A stretch of 64,000 bases of DNA from contig CM030368.1 of NCBI GenBank assembly GCA_017893485.1, forward strand, positions 177,192,504 to 177,256,503. The letters are read 5' to 3'. The notes beneath the pieces are model-generated. The model worked only from the letters and a program-made list of their open reading frames with translations, was not told the DNA's origin and ran no database searches. The stretch is from Hemerocallis citrina. Its lineage: Eukaryota > Streptophyta > Magnoliopsida > Asparagales > Asphodelaceae. Positions within the stretch are counted from its first letter, which is position 1, and each line of letters begins with the position of its first letter. The position numbers and the translations under genes were made by a program. Below, piece after piece: positions 36,100-46,968 of this stretch.

Positions 36100-36317
36100 T
36101 CTCACCCCCCTTCACCCCTTGGCTCATTCCCACTTTTACTTCCTAGTTTTTACTTTTACTCTCAGTTTGCTCTGCTAGCGGCGATTTGTGCTGTAAGGTG
36201 GTTGCGCTAGCTGTCGTGTGGGCCAGGCAATTTTCGGTGATCTAATTCTGGCCATGAACGTCACTTCAAGGATACGTCACCTCAAGGTCGGTGTATTTGC
36301 CTTGTACTTTTTTAGAG

Positions 36318-38531
36318 ATGTCAAGGATAAACTCGGAAAGTGAGGCTTCGTCCTCGAACGATAGTGGTGCCGAGGCGAGGAGGCAAGTGGCGAGCCGGAG
36401 AAAGGGGAAGGAGGTGGTAGGACCTTCCGTGGCCGAGGAGAAGAGGAAGAAGGTAGTGGCCCGGTCTCCTGTAGTCAAGGAGATCATGGAGACTAAAGGC
36501 GAGCCCCTGAGTCGGGCCGGTACCCTAGTGTGCTGTCCGGCCACGCCGGAATTAGGCGGTACGAGGGTGATCTTCTGAAGAAAGCGATCGTTGGTAGGTC
36601 GGCAGTTTACGAGGAAAACAACCCGAGAGAGACTACCGAGGTGGACGAAATTGCCTCGGTATTATCTGAGAAGGACCTGCTTCGGATTAGAAAGGGGTTC
36701 GCCATCCATCCGGAGTACAAGCTGATCCTCCCCGGCCCTGGGATGCGGGCGAACTCCGAACTGTCGCCGGATACGTGTGCATTTGACTTCGACTCTTTGA
36801 GCGCCGGCTTGTGCTTCCCCCTGCATCCCTTCGTGTTAGAGGTACTTCAGTGGTATTGCTTGGCGCCGACCCAGTTTATGCCGAACTCCTGGCGCAACGT
36901 GCTCGCCTTCTTGTTGCAGTGCCGCATCGCTGAGGTCGAGCCTGACTTGGTGGTCCTCCGTAGCCTGTATCGAATCCACTGGATGAATAAGGCCGAGCCT
37001 CGCTACTACCTGTCACCTCGGAAAGGCGTTAGGCTCATAGAGAATCCGGATTCGATAAAAGGTTGGAAGAAGAAATTTTTTCTGTTGAAGGGGCCCTCGA
37101 CGCTGGACTTTCCAAAACGGTGGAAGGTAGAGGTGCCAAAGTTCGCAAGGGTTGACCCAGTGCTGACTGTGGCCGAGGCGGAGGTGGCAGCGAAGCTCAT
37201 TGCCCTCCCAATGTTGAGTTGGAGAGAAATGACCGAGGAGGTGCTACACGGGTCAGGCCTTAGTCCGATCGACCGGAGTATGCCCCTGACATCTTGTCGC
37301 CAAATTTTTTTTCCTTTAAGTTTCTTGTTCATTTTTCTAACTTGTTGTTTGTTTGGTTGTTCGGAACAGAAGCGCCGAAGATGGATTTCCTGGGGATGAT
37401 GAATGAGCGAGGCAAGGTGGCCGACGGTAGGAAGAGGAAAAGGCCGGGCGCGGGTCCTTCGTCCGGCCGCCCTACCAAGGCTCCCTCGGTAGTCGTCGAC
37501 CCCGCCCCTGCTACTCAAGCTCCATCGTTGGTGGTGGCTATTCCCATCGACCCCTCGGCCCCTGCTTCGTCTGCCGTGGCCGGTGAGACCTTCTCCATTT
37601 CGGCGGTGCTGTCGCTCGAGGCCCCTCCCCTGACGGCTCAGGCCGAGGAGATTCTGACCGAGCAGCACAAGAAGCTGTTCGTCCCCGACTGGCTGGTGAA
37701 GAACCATGACGGCTTCCTCGGCGACTCGCAGATGTGCATGCAGGCTGTGAAGCATCTCGCGACCCCCAAGGATCGAGCTGCCCTGAAGGCAAGAACGACC
37801 GGCGACGACACCTACGAGGTTGCCCGGTCGCTTATGTCGGTAAGTCTTGACTTTTCTCTTTTTAAGAATTTCGCCTAAGTTCGCAGCTCGGCTCTAACTC
37901 CTTCTTGCCACAGGCCACCTGTCATTTCGGCCATCTGATTCAAGAGTTCACCGAGCAGGAGAGGGAACTGAAGGCCGCCTGTGACAAGGACAGGGCGGAG
38001 AAGGCGAGGGCAGTTAGGCAGCTCGAGGCGGAGCAACGTCGCTCGGATGGCTTGGTGGTTCGCGTCGCTGACCTTGAGGCGGACTTGGAGCGAACGAAGC
38101 AGCAGCTCGCCGCGGAGGTCACCAAAGTTGCTAAGGCTGCCGAGGAGTTGGCGGAGTCGGCGAAGGCCCTGGAGGCGGCGAAGGCGGAGAAGGACGCCGT
38201 GGCGGCAGTGATAAGGGCGGAGGTCGAAGCCGAGGTGAAGAAGCATATGGCTGGGAATATGGAGAAGTCCTATGCCAGGGCGCTCGACCATGTCCAGGCT
38301 TGGGTCCCCGGCTTTCAGAGAGTTGGGTATCAGCTGTGGCTTGTCGTCGAGGATGAAGGCGAAGAGGTCGAAGAAGACGACGATTGGGAAGAGGAGGATG
38401 AACCTCGGGATGGGAAGGCGCCAGCCGACCCCAAGACCACGTCAGCCGATCCTCGAACCGAGGTGTCAAGGGGCGAAGGGCCATCTGGCGAGGCGCCGGT
38501 ATCTGAGCTGCCGCCCCAGGTGGACCCCTGA
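36318..38531 (+). pseudogene. Tat-2 antisense gene: gypsy-type transposon domain plus coiled coil, spliced, one frame break
   Basis: The ATG at 36,318 opens a Ser-rich, basic N-terminus (RRKGKEVV, EEKRKKVV; NLS-like). Between about 36,495 and 36,565 the frame must shift, so an intact start-to-end product is not encoded here. The main domain follows (36,590-37,277), with LCFPLHPFVLEVLQWY and PNSWRNVLAFL, like plant putative gypsy-type transposon proteins (PF04195, by eye). Intron 1 is 37,278-37,369 (GTATGC...ACAG) and intron 2 is 37,840-37,913 (GTAAGT...ACAG); both join in frame. Exon 2 has KRKRPGAG; exon 3 (37,914-38,531) is a long coiled coil ending in an acidic run, stop TGA at 38,529. The product's role is unknown. 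Confidence 0.7.
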
Positions 38532-38695
38532 TTCTTTTGTTTTTGTAATTTTTTCTTTTTGTGTAAGCCTTATAGCGGACTGGCCACCGCTCTTTTGATG
38601 TGAATGAAAAGGCTTCTTCTCGAAAATTTTGTTTTGAATTTGTCTAAGTGTCTGGCTCGGCTATAGTCTTTCAATGTGATGCCTTCGTCTTTCAG

Positions 38696-39409
38696 ATCGT
38701 CGAGCTTGATTCGGACACCGTAGCAGCTCGGCGTCGTGCGGAACTATTCAAGCGGTCTCGCGAAGCTCGTCTCGAGGGCGAGATCGACCTGATCCGAAGA
38801 GTGCTGTTCAACGTGGAGAAGAAGAACAGCGAATTACTGGCTGAGGTGCATCACTTGCGGATAGTCGAGGAAGAACTCTCGGCTAAAGAAGAAGAGTTAG
38901 CCTCGGTGCTGGCCAAGCGAGACGAGCTCGCAACGAAGGTCGAGCAGTGTCAGAGGGTTACAGTTGACAAGAGCATCGAGGTGACCAATTTGCGTCGTAT
39001 CATATCTGATAGTGCTGAGTACCCGGGCTCGGCAAAACTTCCTCGGCTCAAGATATCGGTGAAGGACGACAACTTGAAAGATAGGATCGTCGAGCTTGAG
39101 GAGGTCGCTCGTCTAAAGCCTCAGCCCGTGAGGATTAACGTCCGCAGCACCTCGTGTACCTGCGAGGAGTGCGAGCGAGGGATCTCCTTCTACGAGCTCG
39201 CGACTCGTCCTCCCGTCACAGGTCGGACCGCGGCCGATGCCCAAAGTGGCGTAGCAGTTTCCTCGAGCGGAGCCTCAGTCGGAGCCACCGTTAGAGTTAG
39301 TGGCAAAGAGGCATCTCGGTTCGTCGGCCTAGAGACGAGCTTGGAGGTTAAGCGACGCCGACCCCGAGTGTCTCTGAATCAGAATGTCCCCGTTCCGAAG
39401 AGGCGTTGA
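38696..39409 (+). CDS. Second coiled-coil exon or ORF of the Tat-2 antisense gene
   Basis: An open frame of 237 codons after a TTTCAG acceptor runs to TGA near 39,409. The first half is heptad-rich (EEELSAKEEELASVLAKRDE), then comes a Cys cluster CTCEECERG and a basic C-terminus RRRPRVS...KRR. If exon 3 is spliced at 38,519/38,520 (CAG then GTGGAC, a weak donor), intron 38,520-38,695 joins this in frame and bypasses the TGA at 38,529. Otherwise it is a separate ORF (a start at 38,648 is possible). Both readings are consistent with the sequence. A cDNA would settle it. Confidence 0.5.
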   Translation: MVELDSDTVAARRRAELFKRSREARLEGEIDLIRRVLFNVEKKNSELLAEVHHLRIVEEELSAKEEELASVLAKRDELATKVEQCQRVTVDKSIEVTNLRRIISDSAEYPGSAKLPRLKISVKDDNLKDRIVELEEVARLKPQPVRINVRSTSCTCEECERGISFYELATRPPVTGRTAADAQSGVAVSSSGASVGATVRVSGKEASRFVGLETSLEVKRRRPRVSLNQNVPVPKRR

Positions 39410-39945
39410 TACAGTTGTACTGGGCTCTCGAGTTTTTGTAACGCCTTTTTGTAGTAACCTTGCCTTGTAAAATCATTAAGTTGTTTTAATAAAATTGGAA
39501 TTCGTCTGCTCGTTGTTGTGCCGTAGTTACTTACTTTTGAAACGAACCATAAGAACCAATAGTTAGCTCCTTTTATTCGTTCTAGTTGTAGAATTTTCGT
39601 TTTTACTCGGGGTGTGCCGAGGTCTCTTTGCTTTTCGATAGTTAGGTAGCTCGGATTTATGGCCGAGCTACGTGGCTTAATCTGGCGGCGGATCATGATC
39701 TCGGCGCAAATCACGAGACAAGAGGCTTAAATTTCGAGAAAACGTTATCTTGTCGTTTCGTGGGGACGTGGCGCGATCTGAGCCGTTCATCATGTTCTAG
39801 CACAAATTTTGAGACAATCAGACGGTGAAGCTGGCTCGGCGGCTTTTTACTCCATATGTGGAGGTCGGTACCTCGTCCGCTCGGTTCGGCGACTTGGTAG
39901 TTCCGCCTCTGCCCATAGCAGCTCGGTAGCTCGGTGTGCTTAACG
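39410..39945. other. Spacer with one copy of the 255-bp repeat
   Basis: Contains the repeat unit at 39,660-39,880 (TCCATATGTGGAGGTCGGTA) found four times at 34,851-35,900. No coding sequence otherwise. Confidence 0.7.
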
Positions 39946-40690
39946 AAGCGGATTCGAACCAAGTGTTGGACCCCAAACTTGTCGTTAGCATTGTTCAACG
40001 GTTGTGGGAGCAATTCTGAATGGCGAACCACTTCTAGCTCGCTTAAGAGCGAACTTGCGAAGCAGAGTCGAGCCAAGTGTTGGACTCCGAACTCGTCGTT
40101 AGAGTTTGTTCAACGGTTGTGGAAGCAATTTTGAATGGCGAACCACTTCTAGCTCGCTTAAGAGCGAGCTTGCAAAGCAGAGTCGAGCCAAGTGTTGGAC
40201 TCCGAACTCGTCGTTAGAGTTTGTTCAACGTTTGTGGGAGCAATTTCGAATGGCGAACCCTTTCTAGCCCGCTTAAGAGCGAGCTTGCGAAGCAGAGTCG
40301 AGCCAAGTGTTAGACTCCAAACTCGTCGTTAGAGTTTGTTCAACGGTTGTGGGAGCAATTCCGAATGGCGAACCACTTCTAGCTCGCTTAAGAGCGAGCT
40401 TGCGAAGAGGAGTCGAGACAAGTGTTGGACTCCGAACTCGTCGTTAGAGTTTGTTCAACGGTTGTGGGAGCAATTCCGAATGGCAAACCCCTTCTAGCCC
40501 GCTTAAGAGCGAGCTTGCGAAGCAGAGTCGAGCCAAGTGTTAGACTCCGAACTCGTCGTTAGAGTTTGTTCAACGGTTGTGGGAGCAATTCCGAATGGCG
40601 AACCCCTTCTAGCCCGCTTAAGAGCGAGCTTGCGAAGAGGAGTCGAGCCAAGTGTTGGACTCCGAACTCGTCGTTAGGGTGAAGAGTAAA
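39946..40690 (-). repeat. 115-bp tandem array (about 6.5 units) in Tat-2
   Basis: AGCAGAGTCG-like positions at 39,946, 40,061, 40,176, 40,291, 40,406, 40,521 and 40,636 give exactly 115 bp each time. Each unit contains AGCTCGCT-TAAG-AGCGAGCT, a perfect 8-bp stem with a 4-base loop (AGCCCGCT in some units). It lies directly after the integrase end, as the 57-bp array does in Tat-1. Confidence 0.95.
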
Positions 40691-40851
40691 AGCAGAGAGA
40701 TACAAGCAATTTTACAAGTAAAATATGAAAAAACTTTCTTTATTGATAACTAATAGTTGGCTGCTTCTAAGTTGCGAGCCGTTATTACATAAGAAAAATG
40801 AAGGAAAAAATACAAGTAAAAGGAGAGGAACGGTTTGACATCCCAGAATAC

Positions 40852-41762
40852 TTAGAGAGGCGTTAATGCTCTCTCTTGGTATTTCAAAAGATGGTCGGCA
40901 TTCCAAGTCCTGGGGATCTCTCTGCCTTCGAGGTCTTCTAGACGATATGTCTCGGGCCGAACTACTTTGGTGATCTTGTAGGGTCCCTCCCAATTTGGAG
41001 CTAGTTTGCTCTTCTGACCAGGAAAAGAGATTGCTAACTTTCTAAGGACCAAGTCCCCTTCTTTGAGGTCGGTAGGACAGACTCTCTTATTGTACGCCAA
41101 CTCGATCCTCCTCCGATAACTCTATTGGCGGATTGATGCTCTTTCCCGTAGCTCGTCGACCAAGTCTAAGTTTGCCCGAAGTTCTCTGGCATTCTGTTCT
41201 TCTTCGTAGGCAAGAAGGCGAGGAGAAGGTATGCCGACTTTCGATGGAATCACAGCCTCGGACCCATACGTGAGGTTGAATGGCGACTCTCCCATGGGGG
41301 TCCATTTCGTGGTGCGGTAGTTCCACAGCACGTGAGGGAGCTGATCGACCCATAAGCCTTTGGAGCACTTATTCAGCCTCTTCTTAATACCGGAGAGGAT
41401 CTGTCGGTTAGCATTCTCCACTTGACCATTCGACTGTGAATGGGAGACGGAGGAGAAACGTTGTTGGATAGCGAGGTCTTCACATAGAGCTCGGAAGGAA
41501 GCCCCGGTAAACTGGGTTCCGTTGTCTGTTATGAGGACTCGAGGGACACCGAATTGGCAGATAACGTTCTTCCAGAAGAACTGAAGTACTTTGTTCTCAG
41601 TGATTGTGGCCAAGGGCTCGGCCTCTATCCACTTCGAGAAGTAGTCGATTGCCATGACTAAGAATTTGAGCTGGCCCGGAGCTGGTGGGAATGGCCCTAG
41701 TAAATCCATCCCCTACATTGCGAAAGGGATAGGACTTGATAGGGAGGTGAGTGGAGGAGCCC
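40852..41762 (-). pseudogene. Tat-2 integrase, N-terminal zinc domain deleted
   Basis: On minus the core starts near 41,709 with MDLLGPFPPAPG, followed by ITDNGTQFTGASF (second catalytic Asp), the SQSNGQVENANRQ block and NLTYGSEAVIP. An in-frame stop near 41,122 is followed by LRKLAISFPGQKSKLAPNWEGP (C-terminal domain) to 40,852. Between EFLRDG (near 41,765) and LTSLSSPIPFAM the roughly 110 residues holding the HHCC zinc domain are missing, and the W before GMDLLGP is a TAG. The enzyme is therefore inactive even where motifs survive. Confidence 0.85.
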
Positions 41763-42638
41763 ATCCCTTAGGAATTCTACCAGGGGATTCATCCAATTAT
41801 CTTGAAGCAGGACAGGTAGCGACTCCATCGAGTCGGAAGTTTCATCCTCTATACTTGGCTTCAGGAGCACCTCGATCAAGACGGTCTGCTCTAGACCTTG
41901 GAGGGAGGAGGAGGCTAGCATGGAGAGGGCATCAGCTTGGGAATTCTCTTCTCGGGGGATTCGCTGGATGAGAGCTTCTTCAAATAGGGCCATGAGATTC
42001 CTGACCTTGGCTAGGTACTTAGCTATTCGGTCATCTCGTGCCTCGTACTCGCCTAGGACCTAGTTTACGACCAGCTGAGAGTCACTAAAGATCCGGAGGC
42101 GCTGCGCCCCTACATTGCGAGCCATTCTGAGGCCGGCTATGAGTGCTTCATATTCTGCTTCGTTGTTAAAGGCCTTAAAGTTGATCCGGAGGGAGTATTG
42201 GAGGATGAAATCATCTGGGCCGGCCAGAATGACCCCAGCTCCGCTTCCCTCATTACAAGAGGATCCATCTACATAAACCGACCAGACAGGCGGTCCCTTC
42301 ATTGCTTGGCTGACCTCGGGGATGGTACTTTCAACTATGAATTCAGCTAAGGCCTGAGCCTTGATCGCAGTCTGGGGCTGATACGTTATATCATGCTGGC
42401 TCAGCTCGATAGACCACTTTATGAGGCGACCAGAGGTCTCTGGTTTGTGGAGAACTTGATTCAGCGGTTGGTCGGTAAGAACGACCACCGAATGTGATTG
42501 GAAATATGGGCGAAGCTTTCTTGCGGCCATGACTAAGGCGTATGCCATCTTCTCTATCCTCGGGTAGCGGAGCTCGGCATCCCGAAGTACCTTGTTCACG
42601 CAATAAATGGGCTTTTGAGTCCTATCTTCTTCCCTCAC
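41763..42638 (-). pseudogene. Tat-2 RNase H and second (archaeal-type) RNase H
   Basis: On minus, 42,638-42,300 is the usual RNase H (KPIYCVNKVLRDAELRYPRI, LTDQPLNQVL). It runs into the second domain at 42,290-42,060 with VYVDGSSCNEGSGAGVIL, NNEAEYEALIAGL and FSDSQLVVN, after which a stop follows. A linker and IPREENSQADALSMLAS continue to 41,763. Having both domains assigns the element to the Tat lineage with good certainty. Confidence 0.88.
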
Positions 42639-42767
42639 GAGGACGGTGCTGAGGGTCTGCTCGGAGGCTGCTAAGTAGAGGTAGAGGGTTTCCCCGGGAA
42701 CAGATTTGCTGAGGAGAGGAGGGTTGACTAGGTAAGCCTTCAGCTGATCGAATGAGTCTTGTTGCTG

Positions 42768-44251
42768 CTAACCCCACTCGAAGCCTTTAGCCCCCTTAAG
42801 AGCCTTGAAGAAGGGAAGACACTTCTCCCCTGACTTGGAAAGGAAGCGCCCTATGGCTGCCAGGCGACCCATTAGCTTCTGAACCTCTTTAACATTCTTC
42901 GGGGAGCCATGTCCAATATGGCTTTGATCTTCTCGGGGTTGGCCTCGATTCCTCTTTGGCTGACCATGAAGCCTAGGAATTTTCCCGACGAGACTCCGAA
43001 CGCACACTTGTTCGGATTGAGCCTCATATCGTGCTTTCTGAGTACATCGAACGCCTCCGGCAGATCGGCCACATGATCGGCCCCGTGGATGCTCTTCACA
43101 AGCATATCGTCAACATACACCTCCATATTTTGGCCAATTTGTGCTTGAAAAACCTTGTTGATGAGGCATTGATAAGTGGCACCTGCATTCTTCAAACCGA
43201 AGGGCATTACCCTGTAGCAGTAAAGGCCCTGATCGGTTACAAAAGAGGTCTTCGGGATATCCGGGGGAAACATACGAATCTGATTGTAGCCTGAGAAGGC
43301 GTCCATGAAGCTGAGGAGTTCATGGCCCGAAGTGGCGTCAATCAAAGTATCGATACTTGGAAGAGGGAATGGATCTTTGGGGCATGCCTTGTTGAGGTCG
43401 GTAAAGTCGATACAAATCCTCCAGGTCCCATTGGACTTCTTCACCATCACTACATTCGAGAGCCATTCGGGATAATTGACCTCTTGTATGAACCGAGCCT
43501 TCAAGAGTTTGTCCACCTCTTCTTTTATAGCTTGCTTGCGTTCGGGAGCGAACTTGCGCCTCTTCTGTTGGACCGGTTTGGACCCCAGAGCGATGCTGAG
43601 GTGGTGGACTAAAAGCTCTTCAGAAATTCCGGGCATGTCTGCGGCCGACCAAGCAAAGAAGTCGCGGTTCCTACGGATGCACTGGACTATGTCGGAGCAT
43701 AGGGCAGATGGGAGGGTCTTGCTAACAAAGAACTTTCGGCTCGGATCCTGCTCAGAGAAGAGCACTTCCTCCAACTCATCCACCGGCTCGGACGTTGGTC
43801 GGACAACATCTTGGGGGATTTCGAGTGTTTCGAGGGAGAGGACTGGACCCATAGTAGAGGTCATGTAGCATCTGCGGGCCGTTTCCTGATTGCCTTTTAC
43901 TTCCCCTACTCCTGTCCGGGTAGGGAATTTCATCTTTAGGTGATAAGCGGAGGGGATGGCTTCGAGAGCAGCTAAGCCGGGCCGACCCAAAATGACATTG
44001 TAAGCTGCAGGGACATCCACGACCATGAAGTCCATCAACTCCGTTCGGGTAGTAGGAGTTTTTCCAGCGGTTACGTCGAGGGTGATAACCCCTTCAATAG
44101 TCACTGGCACTCCCGTGAACCCATGGAGTGTGTAGCCGGCGGGCTTAAGTTTGTCCCGAGATAGTTTGAGGCCTTTGAAAGCGGCGAGGAAGAGGATGTT
44201 AACGGAGCTGCCATTGTCCACTAGGATCCTTTCCACTTTAAAGTTCGCCAT
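42768..44251 (-). pseudogene. Tat-2 protease and reverse transcriptase
   Basis: A 459-codon ORF on minus from 44,251 holds the protease (ILVDNGSSVNILF, VILGRPGLAAL) and RT (NGTWRICIDFTDLNKACPKD, MDAFSGYNQIRMF, YVDDMLVKS, KFLGFMVSQRG). A frameshift near 42,900 moves the thumb (MGRLAAIGRFLS) to another frame, and FEWG is followed by TAG at 42,768. All RT catalytic motifs are intact, so the copy was lost by few mutations. An in-frame TGA separates this ORF from gag. Confidence 0.92.
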
Positions 44252-44287
44252 ATGGAGGTTGATGATGAGTGCGTCACAATGGGGGGT

Positions 44288-46327
44288 TCAGACACCCTCA
44301 AGGTCTTCATCTGAGAATGTGACAAGCACTCCGAGGCCTTTAGGAGGAGGTGTGGCGCGGACCGAATTAACTTCCCTAATAAACGCCTTTCGAGAGGAGT
44401 TGGAGGAGCCCCCTAATGGGCCCCCATGAATGAGGTGCAGGACATGCTCCTCTTTGAATTCGGGCGTTTCATCGCATTCAGGACGCTTGTTAGCCCCCCG
44501 AGGCGGGGGAGGAAGATCGGATCGGTCCTTTCTCACAAACTTGGTTAGCTGACCCCTCTGGAGGAGGGCTTCTATCTCGTTTTTCAAGGCCCGACAATCT
44601 TTGGTATCGTGGCTATGGTCCCGGTGATAGCGGCACCACTTCTCTTTATCCCTCTTCTTGCCGGGGGTGTTCATTTTTGGCGCAGGAGGTATCACCCCTT
44701 CCTTCTCAACTTCCATGAGAATTGTGGAGATGTTGGCATTAAGAGGGGTAAACTTTTCAAATCTGGGGGGAGGTCGGCGCTGCCCGCCATTATCCTTCTG
44801 GAGCTTCTTGGCCCCTTCCTCTTCTGTTCCCTTTCTCTTGGACCTGGAGGAAGGCCCCTCCAAGTTGGGGCGGTGCTCAGCTTCCCCGATCCGAATATAC
44901 TTTTCGCTCCGGAGGAGGAGGTCAGAGAAGTTCTGCGGGGGCTTCTTGGCGAGGGAGGAGCGGAGGCTGGAGTTGAGGACATTAGATTGGAATGCTACTG
45001 CAGCGAACGACTGGTCGAGGGATGCTATGGACCTGGCTTCTGCTGTGAACCTTTTCACATAGTCTCTCAGCTTCTCACCCTTCTTCTGGTTGAGATAGAG
45101 TAGCGAAATACTGGTCTTCTCAGTTCGGCAGCTACTCACGAAGTGGGTGACGAAGAGGGTCTCAAATTGCTCGAAGGAGAATATTGAGGATGGGGCAAGG
45201 CGAGAGTACCATTCTCGAGCCGGACCCTTGAGAGTAGCGGGGAAGGTCTTGCACAGCAGAGCATCGGAAGCTTGATGGATGAGCATGATGGTCTTAAAGC
45301 TTTCGATGTGATCGACGGGGTCAGACTTCCCGGAATAAGTCTCGAATTGAGGAGGTTTAAAGCCAATTGGTACGGGTGCCTCCATTATGGTTCGGGAAAA
45401 AGGAGGTCAACTCGGGCGAAGGGTCCTTCCTCTAAGCTCTTCTTCTCTATCTAACTGACCCGAGCACCTCTCCATTTGGTGGAGACGACGGTAGACAGCG
45501 TCATCTCTTCGACGGTAATCAATCGAGCCTCTAGACTCATCTTCGTACGAGGGAGAGCGGGGGCTACGACGACGGTAGCTCCTGGAGCGGCGAGGACTAG
45601 GAATGTGCTGGGGGTTGCTAGGAGCTGTGGGAGGAGTTAAGGACCGTCGGCGAGGACTTCGGACCGGAGGAGTGGGAATCCTTGGAGCATTGGTGTTGTT
45701 GGGTCGGAGATTGAGAGCTTGTAGGATGGTTGCCTGGAATTGCTGGAACTCGGCACGAGTGATGGGTGCCTCATCGTTCCTCGGATGCTGCCGACCGGCT
45801 GGGGAATGGGGTCTTCTCCTGTGATGCTCGGGGGACTCTCTCCGCCCTCTTCGGGTGGGGGACCTTCTGTAGTCTCGGCGGTGAGGAGATCGCTCATCTG
45901 GACGTTGTTGGCGAGAGGCTCCCTCTCGGGCCTGCTTCTCATCCAGACGGTGGCAAAGACCCTCATCCTTCTGCAGATTGAGGATGGTATTGCAAAGGTC
46001 AGAAGCTCGGGGATTGTGGGAGGCCATAGAATCCGTAGAGGCATTGTGTATTGAGACGTGGTCCTGATGGAGAGGTTTCTTCTGTGGGTTGGGACGCGAA
46101 ACCCCTGCACCGGCATTTTGAGGACCGGGGGGACCCTTAGGAGGTTGCTGATTCTGAAGAGGAGGTTGGTCCTGTTGGAGAGGGTCCTCTGCTTGAGGAG
46201 GAAGTTGCCCCTGCTGCTTAGCGGGTTGGATGGGGACTTCCTGTTGCTGATCGACGGGGTTGGGTCCACGGTTGGACCCTCTGGATCTTACTTTCCTAGG
46301 AGGCATGGCTGGAGAAGATCTGACCAA
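44288..46327 (-). pseudogene. Tat-2 gag, with internal in-frame TGA
   Basis: On minus, the probable ATG (46,306; MPPRKVRSRG) opens a Pro/Arg/Gln-rich N-terminus. A TGA at 45,407-45,409 is in frame with the second half (45,385-44,288), which holds the capsid-like core (FETYSGKSDPVDHIESF, FPATLKGPAREWYSRL, LRDYVKRFTAEA) and a zinc-like motif CRYHRDHSHDTKDC. It ends DLEGV-TGA at 44,288-44,290, in frame with the protease start, exactly as in Tat-1. Family role: particle shell and RNA packaging. Confidence 0.88.
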
Positions 46328-46360
46328 CGGGAAGAGGGGAGGCTGCTATTCGTTTGTTTT

Positions 46361-46375
46361 CCACAGACGGCGCCA
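46361..46375 (-). other. Tat-2 primer-binding site
   Basis: On minus TGGCGCCGTCTGTGG starts three bases after the LTR end. The first nine bases suit the 3' end of tRNA-Asp; the exact primer is uncertain. Confidence 0.75.
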
Positions 46376-46378
46376 ATC

Positions 46379-46968
46379 TGTTACCGCTAAATCTGGTGTG
46401 GGGGCAAACAGATAGTATTTGTGGATTCTTGGAAAACTTGAATAGCAAACCTGAACCTGTTCCGCTGGAGTTTGACTGCTAACTCCCGCCGTTCACCTGC
46501 AAGAAGTGCGAGACACCGGGGTTGATCCCGGCGACGCACCCTCCAATGCTCAAATCAGTAATCAGGAAGATTATGAAAGAGCATAAATTGGCAAAAGATT
46601 GATTACCTCTTAATGGTGATGGATGGGGGGTATTTGTAGTCGCCGTTGGGATCAGATTAGGAATGTGATCCCTATGTTCAGATAAGGAATGTAATCCCTA
46701 ATCCCCAGTGAAAGGATAGATGTGAATCAGGGCCGTTGATTAATCTTAATCAGAAACCCTAATTCTACCCTGCTGGACCAGGTTTGCAGTGGGTAAAAAC
46801 CCGTACCCGGTTGAGGTGGATCCGTTCGTGGGTTATTGGATCTTTGGGGAGGAGATCCAGTACCCATTTCAGACCCGTTAGTAGGTAAAATTACCATTTT
46901 ACCCCTAAGCTTTGAGATTCGTGCCCGATTCGGACGATCTCGATTTAGCCATTTTTTTAGCCATATCA
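46379..46968 (-). repeat. Tat-2 5' LTR (590 bp)
   Basis: On minus it reads TGATATGGC...GCGGTAACA. At the TATA position (46,631-46,638) it reads TACAAATA instead of the TATAAATA of the 3' LTR, so the promoter for the full transcript looks weakened. Confidence 0.95.

Larger units (their letters stand above)
33839..46968 (-). mobile_element. Tat-2: nearly complete 13.1-kb Ty3/gypsy Tat element
   Basis: LTRs of 592 bp (33,839-34,430) and 590 bp (46,379-46,968) are flanked by an exact ATAAA duplication (33,834-33,838 and 46,969-46,973). On minus the order is LTR, primer site, gag, protease, RT, RNase H, second RNase H, integrase (N-terminal part deleted), 115-bp array, antisense gene (on +), about 255-bp repeats, polypurine tract, LTR. 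The LTRs differ at roughly 25-30 positions (about 95% identity by eye). In-frame stops and a deletion make it non-autonomous. Confidence 0.95.

Noticed and set aside
37006..38484. Minus-strand ORFs opposite the antisense gene
   Set aside because: No domain; GC-rich codon use of the plus-strand gene leaves the opposite frames open.
45603..46390. Plus-strand ORFs over Tat-2 gag
   Set aside because: They are shadows of the minus-strand gag reading frame; composition follows the Pro/Arg-rich gag codons.
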